From Actinomycetes bacterium (GTDB lineage: Bacteria > Actinomycetota > Acidimicrobiia > Acidimicrobiales > SZUA-35), in contig JAAETV010000104.1 in the NCBI GenBank assembly GCA_024227975.1, positions 1-29,957 on the forward strand: a DNA stretch of 29,957 nt, read 5' to 3'. The number at the start of each line of letters is the position of its first letter. Within the stretch, counting starts at the first letter, position 1. Of this stretch, positions 15,869-23,055 are shown piece by piece. The notes beneath the pieces are model-generated. The model was not told the origin of the DNA. It saw only the letters and a program-made list of their open reading frames with translations, and searched no databases. The translations under genes and the position numbers were made by a program.

Positions 15869-16654
15869 ATGCAGTGGGCATTCCTCGATCACCCCATCCC
15901 GTTCGGGTTCGCTCATCAGGGCGGCTCCGATATCGCGCCCGGCAACACTGAGGCCTCCTTCCAACACGCGGTCTCACTCGGCTACGGCTACATAGAGACA
16001 GATGTCCAGGCCACGGCGGATGGGGTGCTGGTGGTGTTCCACGACGATGACCTGGAGTCGAAGACAGGCCACAAGGGAAAGGTGAAGGATCTGTCATCGC
16101 TGGAATTGGCCGATCTCCGCGTTGAGGGCGAGCACCCGATCCCCCGCTTCGAAGACATGGTCGAGCGTTTTCCCACCATCCGGTTCAATGTCGAGCCCAA
16201 GACCGATGAGGCTGTCGATCCGCTGATCGATCTCATCCGACGCCGGAAATTGGAGGACCAGATCTGCATCGGCTCGTTCTCCGATCGGCGCCTCGGTCGG
16301 TTCCGTCGGCGTCTCGGCTCACCTCCAGTGTGCACCTCACCCGCCCCCCGGGGCGTGATCCACATACTCCTTGCTGCCTTGCTCGGCAAGGAAGACATCG
16401 ACACCCCTTATGGTGCCCTCCAGATCCCGGAGTCGTACTTCGGGATCCCCCTGACCCGGAGCTGGCTGGTGTCGAGGGTCAAGCGGCTCGGACTCCAGGT
16501 CCATGTGTGGACCATCAACGACGAGGCCGACATGAATCGGATCCTTGATGCAGGGGTCGATGCCATCATGACTGACCGGGTGACCCTGTTGCGCGACGTG
16601 CTGGTTGGTCGCAGCCAGTCGCCCGAAGCCGATGAACGGCCCCCATCCAGCTGA
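15869..16654 (+). CDS. Glycerophosphodiester phosphodiesterase family protein
   Basis: 261 residues, the usual length for cytosolic GDPD enzymes. The TIM-barrel signature is present: H16 (FGFAHQGG), E28 (PGNTEAS), E43 and D45 (YIETDVQ) and H58 (VVFHDDDL), followed by NVEPK and the C-terminal VHVWTINDEADMNRIL block. The usual H-R-G is H-Q-G here, a substitution of the arginine. The enzyme hydrolyses glycerophosphodiesters to glycerol 3-phosphate and an alcohol; no signal peptide is seen, so it acts in the cytosol. It ends 7 bases from the convergent crotonase gene. Confidence 0.9.
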   Translation: MQWAFLDHPIPFGFAHQGGSDIAPGNTEASFQHAVSLGYGYIETDVQATADGVLVVFHDDDLESKTGHKGKVKDLSSLELADLRVEGEHPIPRFEDMVERFPTIRFNVEPKTDEAVDPLIDLIRRRKLEDQICIGSFSDRRLGRFRRRLGSPPVCTSPAPRGVIHILLAALLGKEDIDTPYGALQIPESYFGIPLTRSWLVSRVKRLGLQVHVWTINDEADMNRILDAGVDAIMTDRVTLLRDVLVGRSQSPEADERPPSS

Positions 16655-16661
16655 CGAGGGG

Positions 16662-17480
16662 TCAGCGTTCGGGATCGACGAAGTCAGGAACTCGCTTGTC
16701 GAAGAAGGCCTTGACCTGTTCCACCTGGTTTGGCGAGCCGATGAGATGACCGATCTCGTTTCGCTCAGCAGCGAACCCTTCGGCAACTGATGCCTTGGGA
16801 GCAGCATTGAACAGTCGCTTGATTGCGCGGATGGCGTGAGGTGACTTCGAAGCGATCTCGGTCGCCAGCTCCAAAGCGTCATGATGCGGGTTGTCTGAGA
16901 CATGGGTGCAGAGTCCGAGCTCGGCGGCCTCGGTCCCTGTCACCGTCCGACCGGTGAAGGTCAGCTCCTTGGCCACGTCGAGACCGACCAGGTTGACCAG
17001 GGACTGGGTTCCTGTCATGTCTGGGATCAAGCCCCAGCGGACCTCCATCACCGACAGCTTGGCATCGGGGGCCACGATCCTGATGTCGGCCCCCAGGGCC
17101 AGTTGGATACCTCCACCCAAGGCGTGGCCATGGACCGCAGCAATGACGGGGACAGGCAGGGTCGTCCAGCCGTAGACGGCCTGTTGGCCGTAGTGGGTGA
17201 TCCGCTCACCGGTGTCATGGACCGCACTCGACGGATCGGACGCGGCGGGCCCATCCCGATCGGTCATGCCCTGGAAGCCGGAGAAGTCGAGGCCAGCGCA
17301 GAATGCCCGACCCTCCCCGGAGAGAACAACGCAGCGCAACGAGGTGTCCTCAGCCAGACTGTCGGCGGTCTCGGTGAGAGCGGTGAACATCCCACGGTCG
17401 AGGGCGTTCATCTTCTCCGGGCGATTGAGTCGCACATCGGCCACACCCTGGTCGATTGTCACTTGGATCTGATCACTCAC
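16662..17480 (-). CDS. Crotonase (enoyl-CoA hydratase/isomerase) family protein
   Basis: 272 residues, GTG start with GAGGAG upstream. Oxyanion-hole elements are present: RAFCAGLDF (59-67) and HGHALGGGIQLALG (118-131). At the first catalytic position, where hydratases have Glu (GGGxEL) and dienoyl-CoA isomerases have Asp, this protein has Q126. E146 in MEVRWGLIPD matches the second catalytic Glu, and D154 matches an isomerase aspartate. It therefore should not be called a hydratase with confidence; CoA-thioester chemistry such as isomerisation is more likely. It is cytosolic, probably in fatty-acid or branched acyl-CoA breakdown. No other beta-oxidation gene is adjacent. Confidence 0.87.
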   Translation of the reverse strand: MSDQIQVTIDQGVADVRLNRPEKMNALDRGMFTALTETADSLAEDTSLRCVVLSGEGRAFCAGLDFSGFQGMTDRDGPAASDPSSAVHDTGERITHYGQQAVYGWTTLPVPVIAAVHGHALGGGIQLALGADIRIVAPDAKLSVMEVRWGLIPDMTGTQSLVNLVGLDVAKELTFTGRTVTGTEAAELGLCTHVSDNPHHDALELATEIASKSPHAIRAIKRLFNAAPKASVAEGFAAERNEIGHLIGSPNQVEQVKAFFDKRVPDFVDPER

Positions 17481-17500
17481 CGAGACTCCTCAATATCGAC

Positions 17501-17516
17501 GCGGGCAGCTGCCCGC
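17501..17516. repeat. Perfect 16-bp palindrome upstream of crotonase gene
   Basis: GCGGGCAGCTGCCCGC reads identically on both strands. It lies 20 bases before the GTG of the minus-strand crotonase gene, between promoter and start. It could be an operator or a hairpin in the 5' leader. Confidence 0.45.
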
Positions 17517-17598
17517 TCAGCAACCCCCCAATCTCAGCACCAATAGCCTGAAGATGGAAACGGAACGGTCGAGGTCTGGTGTGGTGACACTGGCTTGG

Positions 17599-17608
17599 TT
17601 GTGGACAA
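17599..17608 (-). other. DnaA-box-like sequence
   Basis: The minus strand reads TTGTCCACAA, which contains TTGTCCACA, the form of the DnaA box common in high-GC actinobacteria. TGTGGA (17600-17605) and TCCACA (17618-17623) also form an inverted repeat around TTCGAA. A single good box is not an origin. Confidence 0.35.
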
Positions 17609-17716
17609 GTTTCGAAATCCACAGGGTTACTCATCTGGAAGCACACAATCGATCGGTCGTACGGTGGTACTAGCGAGTCAGTACTGGCCCTGGCTCGGAG
17701 TGACGGAGGTGGAACC

Positions 17717-17956
17717 ATGGCGTTGTTCGCGGTGACGTTGACAGATCAAACGACCGACATCGTGGAAGGAGCCGATGCCTACCAACAGGAAGGTCCACTC
17801 ACCACGTTCTTCGCCTTCGAGGGGGGTCGCCATGTCATCGACTCGTGGAGTGTCCGTCTCGCCAGTTACCGGACGGCCGACATCGCCGCCATCAGACGCA
17901 GTGCAGAGCCGATGACCGTCGACACCCCCTTCGAGTCACTGATGGCGACGGCCTGA
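17717..17956 (+). CDS. Small protein of unknown function
   Basis: 79 residues with a good ribosome binding site (GGAGGT, six bases before the ATG). The sequence is MALFAVTLTDQTTDIVEGAD, then AYQQEGPLTTFFAFEGG and a C-terminal DTPFESLMATA. Beta strands are likely (ALFAVTL, TTFFAF, VIDSWSVRLASY), with no cysteine, membrane segment or signal peptide. The layout suggests a small alpha/beta domain of unknown role. It directly precedes the alpha/beta hydrolase gene (stop and start 3 bases apart), so the two are almost certainly one operon. I do not recognise the family. Confidence 0.72.
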   Translation: MALFAVTLTDQTTDIVEGADAYQQEGPLTTFFAFEGGRHVIDSWSVRLASYRTADIAAIRRSAEPMTVDTPFESLMATA

Positions 17957-17959
17957 GTG

Positions 17960-18640
17960 ATGAGTGGCAACCCAGTACTACTCCTCCACGGCTTCACCAC
18001 TTCGGCCAACCGCACCTGGCGGGAACCAGGCTGGATCGATCTGCTGACCGACGCCGGTCGGGAGGTCATCGCCCCTGATCTGCTCGGTCATGGGGATTCC
18101 CCGAAGCCCCACGACCCAGCTGAGTACGCCAGGGTCGAGGAGCTGGTCAACGAGATCCTGCCCGAGGGGCCGATCGACGGGGTCGGCTACTCGGCTGGGG
18201 CCCGGATCCTGCTCTACCTGGCTTCGCAGGGACCCGAGCGGTTCGGCCGTCTCGTCGTCGGCGGTATCGGGGGTCGGATGTTCGAGGAGCTCGAAGGAAA
18301 CCCGATCCTGGACGCCCTGGAAGGCCGGGCTGGTGAAGAGGACATGGTGGCCTCCCATTTCAAGAGCATGGCTGAAGGTGACGGCAACGATCCCAAAGCC
18401 CTTGCCGCCTTCATCAAACGTGACCAGCCACCATTGGAACGTGACGACCTGGCTCGTATCACCAACCCGACCCTGGTCGTCATCGGGGACAAGGATTTTG
18501 CCGGTCCGGGCGAGCCTTTGGCCGACGCTCTCCCTGCGGGAGAGGTGCTGACCCTGCCCGGGGTCGACCACTTCGGTCTGCCCAAGGCGTTTCCCTTCCT
18601 CGAACAGGGACTCGACTTCCTCGGGGCTGCCCCGTTCTAG
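17960..18640 (+). CDS. Alpha/beta hydrolase
   Basis: 226 residues. The oxyanion strand LLLHGFTTSANRTW is at 7-20, the nucleophile S78 sits in GVGYSAGA, the acid is probably the Asp in VVIGDKDFAG and the base His in GVDHFGLPKAF near the end. IAPDLLGHGDSP is the usual loop after strand 4. The cap region is short. The family covers esterases, peptidases and dehalogenases; the substrate is unknown. The start is ATG at 17960, or the GTG just before it at 17957, coupled to the small upstream gene. It ends just as a long inverted repeat begins. Confidence 0.88.
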   Translation: MSGNPVLLLHGFTTSANRTWREPGWIDLLTDAGREVIAPDLLGHGDSPKPHDPAEYARVEELVNEILPEGPIDGVGYSAGARILLYLASQGPERFGRLVVGGIGGRMFEELEGNPILDALEGRAGEEDMVASHFKSMAEGDGNDPKALAAFIKRDQPPLERDDLARITNPTLVVIGDKDFAGPGEPLADALPAGEVLTLPGVDHFGLPKAFPFLEQGLDFLGAAPF

Positions 18641-18696
18641 ATTCTTGGGGCCTTGCAACTCATGATTTGTGACAAGTCTTGCCGCCCCGAGAATCT
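18639..18696. terminator. 13-base inverted repeat between convergent genes, possible bidirectional terminator
   Basis: Positions 18639-18651 (AGATTCTTGGGGC) pair with 18684-18696 (GCCCCGAGAATCT). Twelve pairs are standard and one is G-U, with a 32-base loop. It sits exactly between the converging hydrolase and nitroreductase genes. It has no T-tract. Confidence 0.5.
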
Positions 18697-18743
18697 CGAG
18701 GTGCCAAGAGGACACACCTAGGTGCTTGGCTGCCCCTCGAGGG

Positions 18744-19454
18744 TCACATCGGGGAACCAGCTCCGGAGTTGGGAGGTGGGCCGGCCTGGGTGAACCGGGT
18801 GCCTGGCGGGTCCTTGGCCCATGGCGCCACCCCTTCCCAACTGTCCTCGTAGACCAGCTCGGCCAACGGTCGTCTTCTCACCGGCCCATGAGAACCCTGG
18901 GGCTTTCCCAGCGGGATGGTGGCTGCGATCTCGAAATCGTCCGGGATCGAGAGCAAGATCCGCAGCTCGGGTTCCACCGGCTTGTGCCATCCCGTGATGA
19001 CCCCACCGTAGCCAAGGGCCCTGGCGGCCAAGAGGAGGTTCTGACAGGCGGGGTACACGCTTGCGCCGTCGGTCAGGGTGTTGTAGCGACGGCGGGTGCA
19101 GGGCAGTACCACGACCGGGGTGTGCTCGAAGTTCTCCACGAAGTACCGCATGGATTGGGCCAGACGTGCCTTGGGCGAGCTGACCTGGTCGCCACTCCCC
19201 TGCTCGTAGCCATCACTGGCGTGCTTGGACTGCCAACGGGCCCGGAAACTGTCTCCGAGCATGGCCTTGGCCTCGGTGGCCCGCTCACCGTCGATGAGGG
19301 TCAGGAACCTGAAGTTCTGCCGATTCGACCCCGACGGGGCGCGACTGGCGGCGAACATGATCTTGGCCAGGTCGTCTCGAGGGATCGACTCCCGGCGGTA
19401 GCGGCGGATAGCGCGGGTGGTGGCGATGCCTTCGAGGAGATCGACAGATTCCAT
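18744..19454 (-). CDS. Nitroreductase-family protein (second of two in window)
   Basis: 236 residues. The N-terminus IATTRAIRRYRRESIPRDDL and SRAPSGSNRQNFRFL give the family's R-x-I-R-x-[YF] and P-S-x-x-N-x-Q FMN-binding motifs intact. YPACQNLLLAARALGYGGVITGW lines the flavin site, and IAATIPLGKPQGSHGPVRRRPL is the usual P-x-G-x-P-x-x block. It is closer to the classic NADPH or F420-type nitroreductases than the protein at 1563. The presence of fbiC makes F420 a possible cofactor, but nothing in the sequence proves it. The last 25 residues are proline-rich. The gene lies downstream of the conservon on the same strand, 70 bases after its own start region. Confidence 0.87.
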   Translation of the reverse strand: MESVDLLEGIATTRAIRRYRRESIPRDDLAKIMFAASRAPSGSNRQNFRFLTLIDGERATEAKAMLGDSFRARWQSKHASDGYEQGSGDQVSSPKARLAQSMRYFVENFEHTPVVVLPCTRRRYNTLTDGASVYPACQNLLLAARALGYGGVITGWHKPVEPELRILLSIPDDFEIAATIPLGKPQGSHGPVRRRPLAELVYEDSWEGVAPWAKDPPGTRFTQAGPPPNSGAGSPM

Positions 19455-19524
19455 CGGTCAACGATCCCAATCACGGCCACTGGAGGCAAGATGGCGTCAA
19501 CCCGGTTTGGTGGTTGCCGACCGG

Positions 19525-20091
19525 TCAGGCTGGGGCCGATGAGGTGGCGGCCAGGGTCATGGCCTGGCGAACGAGGCCGACCACAGTGTCGCGGACCGCG
19601 GCCCGATGGCGAGCGTCGGTGACCACGATCGGTACGTGTTCAGGAACGTCGAGGGCCTGACGGACATCGTCTGGGTGGTGGGCCAGAACGCCATCGAAGG
19701 CGTTGATGGCGACGATGAAGGGGACGCCGGCCCGCTCCATGTAGTCGATGGCGGCGAAACAGGCATCGAGGCGGTTCGTGTCGACGAGGACGACGGCCCC
19801 GATTGCCCCTCGTACCAACTCGTCCCACATGAAATGGAACCGGTCCTGGCCTGGAGTGCCGAACAGGTAGAGGACCAGGTCCTGGCCAAGGGCGACTCGG
19901 CCGAAGTCCATGGCGACAGTGGTACCCGTCTTCGATGTGGCATCGCCGAGATGGTCGATGTCCTCGCTGGCCTTGGTCATGCTTGCTTCGGTGGTGAGCG
20001 GGTCGATGTCGGATAGTGATCCGACAAACGTCGTCTTGCCGACGGCGAATCCGCCAGCTACGACCACCTTGACTGGAATCGGGTTGCTCAT
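19525..20091 (-). CDS. cvnD: Conservon GTPase CvnD-like
   Basis: 188 residues from the ATG at 20091; GAGGT upstream overlaps the stop of the preceding gene. The P-loop GGFAVGKTT is at about 13-21, the G3 region reads FGTPGQDRFHF, and G4 is INAFDG, where the usual NKxD has become N-A-F-D. These features mark the Ras/MglA-like small GTPases (the 'GTP-binding protein' of Streptomyces conservons). It is cytosolic and expected to pair with the roadblock protein as a GTPase/activator switch. It is the last gene of the four-gene cvnABCD set, with 7 bases between it and the DUF742 gene. The longer frame upstream lies inside the DUF742 gene and was rejected. Confidence 0.92.
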   Translation of the reverse strand: MSNPIPVKVVVAGGFAVGKTTFVGSLSDIDPLTTEASMTKASEDIDHLGDATSKTGTTVAMDFGRVALGQDLVLYLFGTPGQDRFHFMWDELVRGAIGAVVLVDTNRLDACFAAIDYMERAGVPFIVAINAFDGVLAHHPDDVRQALDVPEHVPIVVTDARHRAAVRDTVVGLVRQAMTLAATSSAPA

Positions 20092-20098
20092 GTTGACC

Positions 20099-20473
20099 TC
20101 AGAGGCTCTGGAGCCCCTCGAGGACTCGCTCGAGGAGGTTGAGATCGGGGCGGTCGCTGGCTGTTTCCGGAGCGACATGGGATTGGACGAGGCCCTCGTC
20201 GATCAGGTCACCAACGATGACACGAGTCACCTGGATAGGCAGGCTGAGGCGGGCCGCCACCTCGGTCACCGAGATGGGTTCATGGCAGAGCGTGACGATC
20301 TGCTCGCGTTCCAGATTCAACTCGTCAAGGGTTGCGTTTCCCTGTTCCGTCGAGTGGATCAGGGTCTCCAGGGGGAGCTCGGTCTCAGCCTGGGTTCGCC
20401 CACCCGTCAGCAGGTAGGGGCGGACCCGGAGCTGGGTTGGTGAGTCGTCGATCGAAGGTTGGGAGTGGGTCAT
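20099..20473 (-). CDS. cvnC: DUF742 conservon protein CvnC-like
   Basis: 124 residues. LRVRPYLLTGGRTQAE followed by ELPLETLI is the DUF742 hallmark. The middle reads EREQIVTLCHEPISVTEVAARLSLPIQVTRVIVGDL, a winged-helix-like DNA-binding fold, and the C-terminus is LLERVLEGLQSL. In Streptomyces these proteins are the third component of conservons and associate with the kinase and GTPase partners. The ATG overlaps the end of the roadblock gene as ATGA, showing translational coupling. The first 14 residues are probably disordered. Confidence 0.92.
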   Translation of the reverse strand: MTHSQPSIDDSPTQLRVRPYLLTGGRTQAETELPLETLIHSTEQGNATLDELNLEREQIVTLCHEPISVTEVAARLSLPIQVTRVIVGDLIDEGLVQSHVAPETASDRPDLNLLERVLEGLQSL

Positions 20474-20892
20474 TGGGGAAGCGCCGCCTGGAGCTCGGCT
20501 CGAAGCTCGGGAGTGAGAGCGGCCCCGGTCTTGTCGACCAGCACCGCCATTTCGTAGGCAACCAGGCCGACATCAGCTTTGGCGTCGGCCACAACGGCCA
20601 GCAGAGATCCGTCGCTGATACCGGTGACGAAGAGGAAGGCTCGTTCCATCTCGACGATGACCTCGGTGACGGCACCACCATCGAAGCGCCCGGCTGCGCC
20701 GTAGCTGAGGCCGATCAGGCCTGAGGCCACGGCCGAGAAGCGGTCAACCGAGTCCCGGTCGAGACCGGACGAGGCGGCGATCGGGAGGCCATCTGAGGAA
20801 ACGACTACCGCCTCTTTGACCCCAGGAACGTGCTCCACGAAGTTGTTGACGAGCCAGTTGACACTGTCAGCCTCTGAGCTCAAAGTCGCCAT
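20470..20892 (-). CDS. cvnB: Roadblock/LC7 domain protein CvnB-like
   Basis: 140 residues, a single Roadblock/LC7 domain with the pattern VNWLVNNFVEHVPGVKEAVVVSSDGLPIAAS, then SAVASGLIGLSYGAAGRF, FLFVTGISDGSLLAVVAD and DVGLVAYEMAVLV. These are relatives of MglB and serve as regulators of Ras-like GTPases. In conservons this is the second gene. The start ATG (20892) overlaps the kinase stop as TGATG, and its own stop overlaps the DUF742 start, so all are translated together. It is cytosolic. Confidence 0.93.
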   Translation of the reverse strand: MATLSSEADSVNWLVNNFVEHVPGVKEAVVVSSDGLPIAASSGLDRDSVDRFSAVASGLIGLSYGAAGRFDGGAVTEVIVEMERAFLFVTGISDGSLLAVVADAKADVGLVAYEMAVLVDKTGAALTPELRAELQAALPQ

Positions 20893-22901
20893 CAGTCTTC
20901 CTTTCCGGGTTCGGGTGAGGCCGTCTCTATCGGTTCAGGGCCTGTCGCTTCGGTGGCTGCGCTCTCAGCGGCACCGTCGACGGATTTGTCGACCGAGCCC
21001 TTCAGCCCGTCTCGATAGCGGGTGATCATCGATCGGATCTCTTCGGGCTTGCGCGTACTGGCTCTGGCTCGGGGGCCGTTGGAGGTCGGAATATCCGAAG
21101 CCCCCTTCTCCCTCCTGCTCAGGGCGGCGTCGGTTGTACCTGTCACCGTGGGTGGAACCCAGGTCCCCTCCGCGTTGGAGGTAGTCTCTTCGACCGGCGG
21201 CTTGGCTTCGACGCTTTCGCTACCATCCCTGGCTGTTGCCAGCAGCCCCTCGACGCCGGAGTCGAAGGCGGCTCCTGTTGGCAGGGCCTCATCGAGTGAC
21301 CGTGATGGTTGGGCGCCATGCTTGGGTCGGCCCGAGACCGGCGGCTTGGGTTGTGGGGTTCGTCTGGGTTGGATCGAAGGTCTGGAGGCTGCTACGTCGT
21401 CGTCCTGCGACTCCGGTTCGGCCGGCTCGCGATCGGCCGCCGGTGCCTTGCCAGCGAGGCTCGGCGGGATCTGCATGGGTTTGGGTGTGCTGCGGGACGT
21501 GAGTGGGTTGGCTTTGTCCCCATCGACGGTTGGGGCCTCCCAATCGCTGGAGCTCTCGAGCTCGGTGATGTTGTCGGAGATCCCGAGCAGCTTGGCCAGG
21601 GCGTTCGATGAGTCTTCAGTAACCCGGGGTCGGACCTGGTCGTTCTCTGCCGCTGGTTCGAGGACAGGTTCGGGACTGGTCTGGGGAGCTGGTGATGGTG
21701 GAGGCCAGGTCTCGGCCGGGCCCGTTGGGGTGGTCAACGGTGGGGCTTGGCCCTGTGGGGCCGATGGCTCGTGGCTCGTGGTCTGGCCCGCTTCGCTGAT
21801 GGCCGAGTCTCCAGGAACCTCGAATACCATGTTGGCGGGAACCAAGATCGTTGCCGTCACGCCTGACCCTGGCGTCTTGGCGATCTCAACCGTCGCTCCG
21901 AGCCGATCGGCAAGTCGACCGATCACGATGAAGCCGATGGAGCGGCCGACAGCAAGGTTGATGTCTGGCGGGTTGGAGACGAGCTCGTTGGCCGACACGA
22001 TCTTGTCGCTGTCCATGCCAACGCCTCGGTCAATGACCGTGATCTGGTAGCGGTTGTCCTCGAGGCGGATGGCGTGAAGCTCAACCGGCGTCTCAGGCGG
22101 GGAGAACTGGGTCGCGTTCTCCAACACCTCGGCCAGCAGGTGAACCAGGTCGAATGCTGGCCCGCCGGCGATCATCACGTTTTCGATCGTGCGGAGGTTG
22201 ATCTTGGTGTAGGCCTCTGTCTCCCCCATTGCTACCCGCAGCACGGTGGCTATGGGTGCCGGGCCGCCCCGGGGTCGAGTCGATTCACCACCGGCAAGGA
22301 CCAGTACCGTTTCCGCTGAGCGGCGGAGCCTGGTTGCCAGATGATCGAGTTTGAACAGCTGCTCCAATCGGGGTGGGCTCTGCTCGGTATCTTCCAACCA
22401 GTCGATGTGCTCGATCTGGTGGTCGAGCAGGCTCTGATGGCGGCGGGCCAGATTCTTCACCAGTTCACTGAGCCGGCGGTTGGTGATCGTTTCCTGGTCA
22501 GTGAGGAGAGAGCGGGCTTTGGAGCCGATATCCACGATGGCTCGGTCCAGTGCCGCCAGCTCATCTTCAGGGGTTGGCTGTTGATCGGCCACTTCCCGGC
22601 CGCCGCTGTCGGCATCGTTCCCAGTTTCGAGGTCAGGGTCGTTCATGGCGGCGACGATTCTTGGGAGTTCGTCATTGCCTAGCCGGATGACAGTGTCGTT
22701 CAGCGCCTCTACCCGGTCCGAGATCTGCTGGCCGGCAACATAGGTGGTGGCCAAGGTGGCTACCGCCCCCAGCCCGGCCACGATGGCGACCAACGGCTGA
22801 TCGAGTACTGCCACCGCCAACAGCCCCAACAGAACCAGGATATTGACAGGGATGGCAGCGATCGCGAAGAACTTGTTTCGCAAGGTCAGGTTGTCGAACA
22901 T
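20892..22901 (-). CDS. cvnA: Conservon sensor histidine kinase CvnA-like, minimal sensor
   Basis: 669 residues from the ATG at 22901 (GAGAGG just upstream); an ATG at 22925 is an alternative. Two membrane segments lie at the N-terminus (about 9-28 and 30-50), separated by only a few residues, so almost nothing is exposed outside. A HAMP-like stretch follows, then the conserved block NLARRHQSLLDHQ and KLDHLATRLRR. The ATPase domain has HLLAEVLENATQFSPP (N box) and DRGVGMDSDK (G box). Streptomyces CvnA proteins usually have a large extracellular nitrate/nitrite-sensing-type domain, which is absent here. The C-terminal half is a long proline-, serine- and glutamate-rich region ending in a short charged block (KPEEIRSMITRYRDGLKG). 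It is the first gene of the cvnABCD operon. Confidence 0.93.
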   Translation of the reverse strand: MFDNLTLRNKFFAIAAIPVNILVLLGLLAVAVLDQPLVAIVAGLGAVATLATTYVAGQQISDRVEALNDTVIRLGNDELPRIVAAMNDPDLETGNDADSGGREVADQQPTPEDELAALDRAIVDIGSKARSLLTDQETITNRRLSELVKNLARRHQSLLDHQIEHIDWLEDTEQSPPRLEQLFKLDHLATRLRRSAETVLVLAGGESTRPRGGPAPIATVLRVAMGETEAYTKINLRTIENVMIAGGPAFDLVHLLAEVLENATQFSPPETPVELHAIRLEDNRYQITVIDRGVGMDSDKIVSANELVSNPPDINLAVGRSIGFIVIGRLADRLGATVEIAKTPGSGVTATILVPANMVFEVPGDSAISEAGQTTSHEPSAPQGQAPPLTTPTGPAETWPPPSPAPQTSPEPVLEPAAENDQVRPRVTEDSSNALAKLLGISDNITELESSSDWEAPTVDGDKANPLTSRSTPKPMQIPPSLAGKAPAADREPAEPESQDDDVAASRPSIQPRRTPQPKPPVSGRPKHGAQPSRSLDEALPTGAAFDSGVEGLLATARDGSESVEAKPPVEETTSNAEGTWVPPTVTGTTDAALSRREKGASDIPTSNGPRARASTRKPEEIRSMITRYRDGLKGSVDKSVDGAAESAATEATGPEPIETASPEPGKED

Positions 22902-22975
22902 TGGCCTCTCGTTCTCAGCTCTCATGAGCTACATCGGCTATCGCGATGCTTACCTGAGTGAATCGATGAGACCTT

Positions 22976-22987
22976 ATGACCGGTCAT
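22976..22987. repeat. Perfect 12-bp palindrome between cvnA and the PATAN gene
   Basis: ATGACCGGTCAT reads the same on both strands and sits roughly midway in the divergent region, overlapping a TTGACA at 22987-22992. It is a candidate operator for one or both divergent transcripts. Confidence 0.4.
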
Positions 22988-23043
22988 TGACAGAATCTTG
23001 GGTGAACTGACGGGAGGTCCATCAACTCCGGGGCTCCAATGAT

Positions 23044-23049
23044 TAGTGT
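23044..23049 (+). promoter_or_regulatory. Putative -10 box TAGTGT, leaderless start of PATAN gene
   Basis: TAGTGT is followed by 6 bases and then the GTG at 23056. The TTGACA at 22987 is too far away (51 bases) to serve as its -35. Confidence 0.5.
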
Positions 23050-23055
23050 CATGGG

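Noticed and set aside
17599..17623. Replication origin at the DnaA-like box
   Set aside because: Only one good box, no AT-rich unwinding region, and no dnaA, dnaN or parAB nearby.
18669..19622. 317-codon plus-strand frame opposite the second nitroreductase
   Set aside because: The minus-strand frame has intact nitroreductase motifs; this one has none.
21022..22050. 342-codon plus-strand frame opposite cvnA
   Set aside because: Mirrors the Pro/Ser/Glu-rich tail of the kinase; no independent ribosome binding site or motif.
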